Made by a program: the position numbers and the translations under genes. 64,000 nt of DNA from Pelagibius sp028280305 (GTDB lineage Bacteria; Pseudomonadota; Alphaproteobacteria; Kiloniellales; Kiloniellaceae): the NCBI RefSeq assembly GCF_965233615.1, contig NZ_OZ247495.1; one strand, given 5' to 3'. The notes beneath the pieces were generated by a model. The model was not told the DNA's origin and searched no databases. It saw nothing but the letters and a program-made list of their open reading frames with translations. Below, in pieces: positions 38,612 through 46,301 of the stretch (the stretch's first letter is position 1; every line of letters starts with the position of its first letter).

Positions 38612-39580
38612 ATGCAACAAACCACCCCTATGCAGTCGGCCGGACCCTTCCCAACAGCGTGGCGGATTGCCTCGGTATGGCTGGGAATCGCAGCGCTCTG
38701 TTTCCTTTCAACACCGTTGCGGGCCGAAACCACGCCCTTGCTCTTGCAGAATCATCCGCTGGTGGGCAGCCTCTGGGAAACCGAAAGCGGCCGCCGGGTT
38801 GATGAATCCGAACTGACCGCCGCAGCCCGGGCCGCGCACTGGGTCCTCCTGGGCGAGAAGCACGACAATCCTGAACACCATCGCCTGCAGGCCCGCATGG
38901 TCGCCGCCGTTGCCGGCGGCGGGCGCAAGCCGGCGATCGTCTGGGAAATGGCGGGCCCCGATCAAGCCGAAGCCCTCGCCGCGGCGCGGCTCGAAACAGT
39001 CGACAGGCTTGGGGCCGCTTTGGAATGGGAGGCACGGGGCTGGTCCACCTGGGCGATCTATCAGCCCATCGCCGAAGCGGCACTGAGCCACGGGCTGAAG
39101 ATGTATCCCGGCAATCCGTCGCCGGAGACCGCCCGCAGGGTCGGCCGGGGGGAAACGCTTTCCGCATCCCTTGTAGAGCAGTTGGACTGGGACCGCGGGT
39201 ATGACGCGGACCAGTTGGCGGCCTTGACCGATTTGCTGGCGGTATCGCATTGCGGGGCTTTGCCCGAAAGCGCCCTCGCCCCCATGGCCGATGTGCAGCG
39301 TCTGCGCGACGCCTGGATGGCCTCCAGCCTGCGCCGGGCGGATTCCGGCGGCGGCGCGATCCTGATCGCCGGCGCCGAGCACGTCCGCGAAGACCGCGGC
39401 GTGCCCTGGCGCCTTAAGGAAACGGTTTTCAGCCTGGCTTTTGTCGAAGTCTCCGAGGGGGAGGAGCAGGCCCGGAACTACCGCGCCTTCGATCCCCGGC
39501 TCTTCGATTTCGTCTGGTTCACCGCCAAGGTCGAAGAGCGGGACTGGTGCGCCCAGTTCCGCAAGACCTCGCAGGACTAG
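38612..39580 (+). CDS. ChaN-family protein
   Basis: 322 residues with an N-terminal signal or anchor segment (VWLGIAALCFLSTPLRAE). The domain begins WVLLGEKHDNPEHHRLQARM, the diagnostic ChaN motif. IVWEMAGPDQAEAL, WAIYQPIAEAAL and, near the end, ILIAGAEHVREDRGVPWRL follow. ChaN-type proteins are envelope proteins that bind haem in characterised cases, and their fold is shared with EreA/Tiki proteases. No lipobox is evident. It is convergent with the META-domain lipoprotein. Confidence 0.85.
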   Translation: MQQTTPMQSAGPFPTAWRIASVWLGIAALCFLSTPLRAETTPLLLQNHPLVGSLWETESGRRVDESELTAAARAAHWVLLGEKHDNPEHHRLQARMVAAVAGGGRKPAIVWEMAGPDQAEALAAARLETVDRLGAALEWEARGWSTWAIYQPIAEAALSHGLKMYPGNPSPETARRVGRGETLSASLVEQLDWDRGYDADQLAALTDLLAVSHCGALPESALAPMADVQRLRDAWMASSLRRADSGGGAILIAGAEHVREDRGVPWRLKETVFSLAFVEVSEGEEQARNYRAFDPRLFDFVWFTAKVEERDWCAQFRKTSQD

Positions 39581-39601
39581 CAGCGGCCCATGATGCTGTC
39601 G

Positions 39602-40039
39602 CTAGACGGCTTCGCCCGGAATAAACCGCAGGACCATGTTGCCGGCCCCGTCCAGCAACACCAGATCCCGCTGTTCCAGACGGTAGCCGCGCGTGCTGTC
39701 CAACGCCCGCAGCATGCGGTCTTCCTGGCCCATCGCCGGTTCCGGACAAGCCCTGCGCGTTGAACCCAGATTGCCGAACGACATGGCGGAATCATCGACG
39801 ATCACCGAACCGAAGTATCCGTTGCAGCCGGCATTGCCGCTGACCTTGCCGTCGCCGGCTATTGTCAGGGTCGAGGTAACACCCGGCGCCACTGGCACAC
39901 CCTCGATCTGGCTGACCACCCAGTTGCGGTCATAGACCTGCTCGGCCATTTCGTCGCGTTCTTCCATGGTCAGGGAGCAAGCTCCGAGGCCGGCAACGAC
40001 AGTCACGACTGCAAAACTCTTTCCGATTGTCCTGCCCAT
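39602..40039 (-). CDS. META (DUF306) domain lipoprotein
   Basis: 145 residues from the ATG at 40039. A lipoprotein signal (IGKSFAVVTVVAGLGACSLT) has the lipobox LGAC. The mature protein holds a META domain: NWVVSQIEGVPVAPGVTSTL, VSGNAGCNGYFGSV with the conserved Gly-Cys-Asn-Gly, and SFGNLGSTRRACPEPAM with the partner cysteine. Related proteins include HslJ. Function is not established; an envelope stress role is typical. A 42-codon longer form is possible but disrupts the signal peptide. Confidence 0.85.
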   Translation of the reverse strand: MGRTIGKSFAVVTVVAGLGACSLTMEERDEMAEQVYDRNWVVSQIEGVPVAPGVTSTLTIAGDGKVSGNAGCNGYFGSVIVDDSAMSFGNLGSTRRACPEPAMGQEDRMLRALDSTRGYRLEQRDLVLLDGAGNMVLRFIPGEAV

Positions 40040-40216
40040 CACCCAGTCCCTCACGCTTCCGCCCGGTATCCGGTGGCGCCCCTTCCTGCTCCGACAACCC
40101 AAGGCTAACGCCAAATGTAGTGCTCTTTCCAGCCTGCTGAGCAGGAGCCAGGCATAATTCATCAAATTCGGGCCGATAAGGAATCCTATTGAGCGCCTGC
40201 CTTCCCTCGCTTTGGG

Positions 40217-41893
40217 TTATTTCGGTGTGAGTGCGCGCTCCAGGATTTTGCGGCAGTCGGCAGCGGCGGGCCCTGCACCATAGGTGTGCCGGAACTCACC
40301 CCGCAACCGACTTCCAACAAAGGTATCAGCGACAGCGGGGGAGGCATGGCGGCGCAGCAAAGCCGCTGCCGCTGTCCGAGCGAGGCCCTCGACAAACTGC
40401 CGCCCCCTTGTTTCCAGCCCCCCCGGCGCTCGCAGCATCTCCTTGAGATCGTTCAGCAAAGCCTCGATCCGTCTATCGCCCCCGGCCAGGTCTTCGAGAC
40501 TTGCCATCACGCTCTCCGCGGCGGCGGGATCCTGGGACAAGACGCGGAGCACGTCGAGGCACATGACGTTGCCCGATCCCTCCCAGATCGCGTTCAATGG
40601 CAGCTCGCGGTACAGCCGGGCGGCCAACCCCTCCTCGACGTAACCGTTTCCACCGAGACACTCCATCGCTTCATAGCCCAGTGCGGGCGCCATTTTGCAA
40701 ACCCAGTACTTGGTGACCGGCGTCATCAGCCGGCGCCAGGCCGCCGCTTCTTCGTCGTGCCCTGCCCTCTCGAAGGAACCCGCGAGGCGAAAGGCCAGGG
40801 CCGTTGCGGCCTCGACATCCACGGCCATGTCGGCCAGCACCTGCGCCATCAAAGGTTGATCGGCAAGGCGCTTTTGGAACACGCTGCGATGACGGCAATG
40901 ATGAATGGCAAGAGCCAAAGCCAGGCGCATCTGACCGGCTGAAGCAACCGCGCAATCAAGCCGCGTGAGCGTCACCATTTCGATGATATTGGCGATACCG
41001 CGACCCTCTTCGCCGATGAGGCGTCCTTCGACCCCTTCAAGCTCGACCTCCGAAGAAGCGTTGGAACGGTTGCCCAGCTTCTCCTTCAGGCGCTGCAGGC
41101 GGAGCGGATTGACCGAACCGTCCGGCAAGAGACGCGGTACGAGAAAGCAGGAAAGCCCGCCCGGCGCCTGCGCCAACATCAAAAAGGCATCGCACATCGG
41201 CGCCGAAAGAAACCACTTATGTCCGACAAGGCGGTAAGCCGCACCCGGGCCGCCGCCGTCGATCGGTGCGGCCCGCGTTGTATTGGCGCGCACGTCGGTA
41301 CCGCCCTGCTTTTCCGTCATCCCCATGCCTACGGTGATCGCTGTTTTCTCGTGCAGCGGCCTGAAGGAGCGGTCGTAAGCCCGCGACAGAATCTTCGGCA
41401 ACAGGGTTTCGGCGATCTCCGGCTGCTTTGCCAGCGTCGGCACCGCCGCGTTGGTCATGGTAACCGGGCAGAGGTGGCCGGGTTCTGCCTGGGTTGTCAT
41501 GTAGAGCCGCGCCAGCCGGGCCACCTGGGCACCCCGCGCCGGCGGTCTGCCAGGCGTCTTCAGGTGATCCCAGGCGCTGCAGTGAAGGCCGGCCTCGAAG
41601 CTTCTGGTCATGGCCTGGTGATAGGCCGGATGAAATTCAACGATGTCGGCTGGAAAACCCTTCTGGTCGTAACGGCGCAGCCGTGGTGGATGTTCATTCG
41701 CCAGGCGGCCGGTCTCGAAGCTCTCGGCACCGCCCATCAAGGCACCGAACTCGGTCAAGTCCGGCACGGCGTCAGCCGCCCCTTCGCGCGCGACCGCCTC
41801 GCCAAGAGCAGCATCCGTCATGAAAAGGTTCAGCCCTTCGAATGGCGGCGACTGGTTGGTCACTTCATGGGTCACGAAGGATGGCTCGGACAT
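40217..41893 (-). CDS. AidB-like acyl-CoA dehydrogenase
   Basis: 558 residues. The order is that of AidB: an N-terminal extension with NQSPPFEGLNLF, the FAD/substrate region AITVGMGMTEKQGGTDVRAN, SCFLVPRLLPDGS, and the C-terminal helical domain CVMEAMECLGGNGYVEEGLA-like segment ALGYEAMECLGGNGYVEEGL. LYRELPLNAIWEGSGNVMCL follows. AidB is induced by alkylation in E. coli and binds DNA; the enzymatic substrate is unclear. It is divergent from the photolyase gene, so the two damage-linked genes may share control. Confidence 0.9.
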   Translation of the reverse strand: MSEPSFVTHEVTNQSPPFEGLNLFMTDAALGEAVAREGAADAVPDLTEFGALMGGAESFETGRLANEHPPRLRRYDQKGFPADIVEFHPAYHQAMTRSFEAGLHCSAWDHLKTPGRPPARGAQVARLARLYMTTQAEPGHLCPVTMTNAAVPTLAKQPEIAETLLPKILSRAYDRSFRPLHEKTAITVGMGMTEKQGGTDVRANTTRAAPIDGGGPGAAYRLVGHKWFLSAPMCDAFLMLAQAPGGLSCFLVPRLLPDGSVNPLRLQRLKEKLGNRSNASSEVELEGVEGRLIGEEGRGIANIIEMVTLTRLDCAVASAGQMRLALALAIHHCRHRSVFQKRLADQPLMAQVLADMAVDVEAATALAFRLAGSFERAGHDEEAAAWRRLMTPVTKYWVCKMAPALGYEAMECLGGNGYVEEGLAARLYRELPLNAIWEGSGNVMCLDVLRVLSQDPAAAESVMASLEDLAGGDRRIEALLNDLKEMLRAPGGLETRGRQFVEGLARTAAAALLRRHASPAVADTFVGSRLRGEFRHTYGAGPAAADCRKILERALTPK

Positions 41894-42047
41894 CACAGCC
41901 CCCTTTCCCTGGCCGGCCCCGTCCTTGGCTCAGTCTAGCATGGATCTTCCGGCCCGGGTTGGGGCCGGCTGGCACCTTTGCGGCCACGAGGTGATACGCT
42001 TTGCCCGCTATTGCGTATAGAGGAGGTTGTCACACAGTCATGATCTC

Positions 42048-43577
42048 ATGCCCACGCGAAACCTAATCCTCATCTTGGGCGATCAACTCTCGCCCGGCCT
42101 GGCGTCGATCGTCACGGCCGACCCAAAGCGCGACCGTATTCTCATGGCGGAAATTCGCGAAGAGGCGACTTACGTCAAGCACCACAAAAAGAAGATCGCC
42201 TTCCTTTTCGCGGCCATGCGCCACTTTGCAGGGAACCTGGTCGAGGCCGGCTGGCAGGTCGACTATGTGCAGCTGGACGAAAAGGAAAACACCCACAGTT
42301 TTAGCGGCGAGGTTGAACGAGCCATCCGGCGCCATAAACCACAGGGTCTCGTCGTGACGGAACCCGGGGAATGGCGATTGCGTACAGCTATGGAAAGTTG
42401 GTCGAAAGACCTCGGTCTACCGGTCGATATCCTGGACGACGACCGCTTCCTCTGCGCGCGCGAGGCCTTCGCGGATTGGGCCGAAGGCCGCAAGCAGTTG
42501 CGCATGGAGTACTTCTACCGCGAGATGCGCCGCAAGACCGGTCTGCTGATGGACGGCGATGCGCCGGAAGGCGGCAAGTGGAACTTCGATGCGGAGAACC
42601 GCAAGCCCGCCAAGGCCGATCTCTTTATGCCCCGCCCCGCCCGCTTCGACCCGGATGACATCACCGCGGAGGTTCTGGACCTGGTCGGCAACCACTTCGC
42701 CGATCACTTCGGCGATCTGGCACCGTTCTGGTTTGCGGTCACCGCCGAACAGGCCGCGGCGGCCCTTGACCATTTCGTCGAAAAGGCCCTGCCCTTCTTC
42801 GGCGACTACCAGGACGCGATGCTGAAGGACGAGCGCTTCCTCTACCACTCCGTTCTCTCGATCTACATCAATGCCGGGTTGCTGGACCCGCTCGCCGTCT
42901 GTCGCCGGATTGAAACCGAGTACCGCAAGGGCCGCGTTCCTCTGAACGCAGCAGAGGGTTTCATCCGGCAGATTATCGGCTGGCGCGAATACGTACGCGG
43001 GATCTATTGGTTGAAGATGCCCGACTACGTAGAAGCGAACTTTTTCGACGCCCAACGGCCACTGCCGGACTTCTATTGGACGGCCGAAACCGAAATGGCC
43101 TGCCTGAAGGCCGCGGTGACACAAACCAGGGAAGAGGCCTACGCCCATCACATTCAGCGCCTGATGGTCACCGGGAACTTCGCCATGCTGGCCGGCGTTG
43201 ATCCCAGGCAGGTGCACGAGTGGTATCTGATGGTCTATGCCGATGCCTACGAGTGGGTTGAGCTGCCGAACACCCTGGGCATGAGCCAGTTCGCTGACGG
43301 CGGCCTGCTCGGCTCAAAGCCCTACGCGGCCAGCGGCAACTACATCAACAAGATGTCCGACTACTGCGCGGACTGCCGCTACGACGTGAAACAGAAGACC
43401 GGCGACGACGCCTGCCCCTTCAACCCGCTCTACTGGGATTTCCTGATCCGCAACGAAGACAGGCTGCGCGGCAATCCGCGCCTCGCCCAGGTTTACCGGA
43501 CTTGGCAGCGTATGAGCGACGACAAGAAAACTGACTACCTGAAGAGCGCCGAGAGAATTCTCTCGAACCTCAGCTAG
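42048..43577 (+). CDS. Iron-sulfur bacterial cryptochrome/photolyase (PhrB-like)
   Basis: 509 residues from MPTRNLILILGDQL. The N-terminal Rossmann part has EIREEATYVKHHKKKI. The FAD-binding half carries FIRQIIGWREYVRGIYWLKM, QRLMVTGNFAMLAGVDPRQV and DAYEWVELPNTLGMSQFADG. The cysteines in DYCADCRYDV and DDACPFN, with one earlier, fit the [4Fe-4S] ligands of this class, whose best known member repairs (6-4) photoproducts. The ATG at 42048 was chosen by alignment; AGAGGAGG lies 20 bases upstream, so an internal TTG at 42027 is possible. A DUF2256 gene overlaps its end. Confidence 0.92.
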   Translation: MPTRNLILILGDQLSPGLASIVTADPKRDRILMAEIREEATYVKHHKKKIAFLFAAMRHFAGNLVEAGWQVDYVQLDEKENTHSFSGEVERAIRRHKPQGLVVTEPGEWRLRTAMESWSKDLGLPVDILDDDRFLCAREAFADWAEGRKQLRMEYFYREMRRKTGLLMDGDAPEGGKWNFDAENRKPAKADLFMPRPARFDPDDITAEVLDLVGNHFADHFGDLAPFWFAVTAEQAAAALDHFVEKALPFFGDYQDAMLKDERFLYHSVLSIYINAGLLDPLAVCRRIETEYRKGRVPLNAAEGFIRQIIGWREYVRGIYWLKMPDYVEANFFDAQRPLPDFYWTAETEMACLKAAVTQTREEAYAHHIQRLMVTGNFAMLAGVDPRQVHEWYLMVYADAYEWVELPNTLGMSQFADGGLLGSKPYAASGNYINKMSDYCADCRYDVKQKTGDDACPFNPLYWDFLIRNEDRLRGNPRLAQVYRTWQRMSDDKKTDYLKSAERILSNLS

Positions 43578-43725
43578 CGCCACGCCCCGGCCGCTTGGAC
43601 TCGCGGCGACAACGCTCCGAGCAATAACGAACCTGCTCCCAATCCCGCGCCCACTTCTTGCGCCAGACGAAAGGGCGCCCGCAGGCTGCGCAGACTTTCG
43701 TCGGCAGATCGGCTTTCTTGCGCAT
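43570..43725 (-). CDS. DUF2256 zinc-ribbon-like small protein
   Basis: 51 residues, below usual length limits but clear: MRKKADLPTKVCAACGRPFV, then WRKKWARDWEQVRYCSERCR. The two Cys-x2/3-Cys pairs form a likely zinc site, and the sequence is that of the DUF2256 family. These genes commonly sit beside iron-sulfur photolyase-like genes. It runs tail to tail with the photolyase gene, overlapping it by eight bases. Function unknown. Confidence 0.85.
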   Translation of the reverse strand: MRKKADLPTKVCAACGRPFVWRKKWARDWEQVRYCSERCRRESKRPGRGAS

Positions 43726-44051
43726 CACCGAGCCTACCACGGGTCACAATCCAAGAGTCCGATTCGGCTCTCCTCAACTGCGGCAGCTCTCGCAATGGCA
43801 GCGCCGTAGGGAGGCCTCCATGGCCGACCTAACAGCGCTGGAAAGCCCGCAAACTCCATAAGAAATCGCGAGAGTCAGACACGCACTAAACGTGTCAATT
43901 AATCAAAACCATGGCGATACTAAGCGCCAAGTTCACTCAACCAAATGTTAACTGGGCGGGCGCAGTCTTCCCCTCTGTGCGTTGCCAATTCCGGGAGCCC
44001 CCGCCCCTGACGCCTGATGGTGCAGCCGGCGGAATTCGGTCACTGCCAAGC
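43726..44051. other. Gap before the small membrane protein gene
   Basis: 326 bases without a supportable gene. The frame upstream of 44052 is open from an ATG at 43911 but has no membrane, domain or start-site support. I saw no repeat or strong hairpin. Confidence 0.4.
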
Positions 44052-44441
44052 ATGATCTATCACCTCTACGACAACCACCGCCAACACCTGGGCATGTCGA
44101 CCTCGCTGGAGGAACTGCAGAGTTCGGCACTGCAGGCCTTTCAGCAGAACGACATACCCCATGCTTACATTCGCTGGACTGACCCGGCCGGCGAAGCCAA
44201 AGAGCTGCGCGTCACCTCAGAAAGCATCGCCGCTGCGCGGCGCCCGGTCCCAACAACCCCGCCGCCGCCGCGCAACTATCAGGTCCAAAGCCCGCCCAGC
44301 GGCAAGCCGCAACTCACGGGCCAACAGCGCGCGAACCTGATGACCAACGTGGCGATCTTCTTTTTTCTGCTTTACCTAGCCAGCGAAATTGCCGCGATCA
44401 TCCTGAAAGAACCAGTCTCCCAGGCGGTCTTCGGACTCTGA
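44052..44441 (+). CDS. Small C-terminally anchored protein, unknown function
   Basis: 129 residues. A soluble N-terminal part with MIYHLYDNHRQHLGMSTSLE and YIRWTDPAGEAKELRV precedes a Pro-rich linker (PVPTTPPPPRNYQV). A membrane span near the C-terminus (NVAIFFFLLYLASEIAAIIL) suggests a tail-anchored protein. The ATG at 44052 is the first with a plausible context. I do not recognise the family. It is convergent with mobA. Confidence 0.55.
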   Translation: MIYHLYDNHRQHLGMSTSLEELQSSALQAFQQNDIPHAYIRWTDPAGEAKELRVTSESIAAARRPVPTTPPPPRNYQVQSPPSGKPQLTGQQRANLMTNVAIFFFLLYLASEIAAIILKEPVSQAVFGL

Positions 44442-44463
44442 AGCCGCTCTCCCTGAAACCGAC

Positions 44464-45111
44464 CTAAGTCAGGTACCCCGCCGCCTCTTCCAGGTCTTCG
44501 GGGCGGTTGGTGTTGAAGAAGGGGTCAAGGGGGCCGGCAGGCGTTTGGATGTCGGGAAAGTCCACCTCCACCAGTTTGTGGCGGGCGGTCCAGCGGTCGA
44601 CCTTGCGGATTTCTTCCTCGATCATAGCGCGGCGCAGGTCTTCGCGCAGGCTGACGCGCCAGAGCCCGAAGACCGGGTGGGTGCGGCCATGGGTGATCGC
44701 ACAGGCGAGATCAGCCCCCTCTGCCTCAACGGCTTCAGCCATCCGCGCGACCATGTCTTCGGGGAAAAACGGCGCATCACTGGCAAAACTTGCCAACCAT
44801 TGGGCGTCCGGCGCCGACTGCGCCGCCCAGTCCAGACCAGTGAGGATACCGGCCAGGGGGCCGGCGTAACCTTCCACCACGTCGGCGGCGACCGGCAGGC
44901 CGAAGGCCTCGAAGCGCGCCGCATCGCCGTTGGCGTTCAGCACCAGAGCCCCGACCTGGGGCCGGGCCCGTTCGACGATGCGGGCCAGGATCGGCCTTCC
45001 GCCGAGATCGCGCAGGCACTTGTCGCCGCCGCCCATGCGCCGTGACAGGCCGCCGGCCAGCAGCACCCCGGCGATCCCCTCCCCGGCCACGTTTTCCACC
45101 GCAACCGTCAT
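44464..45111 (-). CDS. mobA: Molybdenum cofactor guanylyltransferase MobA
   Basis: MobA adds GMP to molybdopterin to make the dinucleotide (MGD) cofactor that formate dehydrogenases of this class require. 215 residues with the nucleotide-binding motif VLLAGGLSRRMGGGDKCL (about 16-33). WLASFASDAPFFPEDMV follows, as in the family, and a C-terminal FFNTNRPEDLEEA. It starts immediately after the fdhD stop on the same strand, so the two genes are one transcript, which fits a joint role in formate dehydrogenase maturation. Confidence 0.95.
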   Translation of the reverse strand: MTVAVENVAGEGIAGVLLAGGLSRRMGGGDKCLRDLGGRPILARIVERARPQVGALVLNANGDAARFEAFGLPVAADVVEGYAGPLAGILTGLDWAAQSAPDAQWLASFASDAPFFPEDMVARMAEAVEAEGADLACAITHGRTHPVFGLWRVSLREDLRRAMIEEEIRKVDRWTARHKLVEVDFPDIQTPAGPLDPFFNTNRPEDLEEAAGYLT

Positions 45112-46095
45112 TCAGGCTGCATCATCGCTGCGGCCGGACTTGCGCTGGTGGCGCGGATCTTCGTCCTCCAGTCCGTCGGGATCGTGATCGAAGACCAGGC
45201 GGTCCTGCCCGGCCAGGGCGACGAAGCGCTTGCCCTTGGCCCGGCCCACCAGGGTGAGGCCGGCCTGGCGCGCCAGTTCCACCCCCCAGGCGGTGAAGCC
45301 GGAGCGCGACACCAGGATGGGAATACCCATCTGCACCGTCTTGATCACCATCTCAGAGGTCAGGCGTCCGGTGGTATAGAAGATCTTGTCGTCCGGCGCG
45401 ATGCCGTGGCGCAGCATATAGCCGGCGATCTTGTCGACCGCATTGTGACGCCCAACGTCTTCCATGTAGAGCAGCGGCCGGTCGCCCTGGCAAAGCACGC
45501 AGCCGTGGATCGCGCCGGCTTCCAGATAGAGGCTGGGGACGGCATTGATCTTCTTCGACAGGCTCACCAGCCAGGAAGTCTTCAGCATCGCGTCCTGCGG
45601 CAGGGCAACGGTCTCGAACTTCTCCATCAGATCGCCGAAGACGGTACCCTGGGCGCAGCCGGAGGTGCGCACCTTCTTCTTCAGTTTTTCCTCGTAGTTC
45701 GTCTCGCGCTCGGTGCGCACCACGACGACATCGAGTTCCTCGTCGAAGTCGACGCCCTCGATCACGTCGTCCGGGCGCAGCATGTTCTGGTTCAGCAGAT
45801 AGCCCAGCGCCAGATAGTCCGGATAGTCGCCGATGGTCATCATGGTGACGATCTCCTGCCCGTTCAGGAACAGGGTCAGGGGCCGCTCGACCACAACCGC
45901 GGTTTCGATGGCCGTGCCATCCTGATCGACGCCGGCGATGCGTTCGGTCAGGCGCGGGTCCGCCGGGTCCGGGCGCAGCGCGAACTCGCCGAGCAGCGCC
46001 GGGTCCACCGCCTTTGCCTTTCCTTTGCGCAGTTGTTTCACCGCCATCCCTTTCATCGGCGCCTCGCCGTCTTCCGCCACTGCCTTTTCGGCCAT
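45112..46095 (-). CDS. fdhD: Formate dehydrogenase sulfurtransferase FdhD
   Basis: FdhD carries sulfur from a cysteine desulfurase to the molybdenum cofactor of formate dehydrogenase. About 327 residues. Family motifs are LTLFLNGQEIVTMMTIGDYP, DYLALGYLLNQNML, MEDVGRHNAVDKIAGYML and SRSGFTAWGVELARQAGLTL. The loop that bears the Cys-x-x-Cys pair in E. coli reads SGCAQGT here, so only the first cysteine is present. The ATG at 46095 was chosen over one 19 codons upstream because the signal-free family start lies near it. Confidence 0.94.
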   Translation of the reverse strand: MAEKAVAEDGEAPMKGMAVKQLRKGKAKAVDPALLGEFALRPDPADPRLTERIAGVDQDGTAIETAVVVERPLTLFLNGQEIVTMMTIGDYPDYLALGYLLNQNMLRPDDVIEGVDFDEELDVVVVRTERETNYEEKLKKKVRTSGCAQGTVFGDLMEKFETVALPQDAMLKTSWLVSLSKKINAVPSLYLEAGAIHGCVLCQGDRPLLYMEDVGRHNAVDKIAGYMLRHGIAPDDKIFYTTGRLTSEMVIKTVQMGIPILVSRSGFTAWGVELARQAGLTLVGRAKGKRFVALAGQDRLVFDHDPDGLEDEDPRHQRKSGRSDDAA

Positions 46096-46186
46096 GGACA
46101 ATCCTCCCAACGATCTGCTCTCGAATATGGAGCCCACAGCCGCCGACCACAAGCCGACGACCGAGAAATCGCTTTAAGAGTTCCGT

Positions 46187-46198
46187 TTCATTAATGAA
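46187..46198. promoter_or_regulatory. 12-bp palindrome in the fdhD divergent region
   Basis: TTCATTAATGAA is a perfect palindrome in an A/T-rich patch between the divergent fdhD and solute-binding protein genes, followed by ATCAAATGATTAT. A shared operator is possible. Confidence 0.35.
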
Positions 46199-46301
46199 TA
46201 TCAAATGATTATAGGGGATTCTTCGAGCCATGAAATTGACGTTTTCGAGTGACGCCTGCGCGGACCTTGGTGGCCTTCGACGGCCCCGCTATAAGGTTGT
46301 C

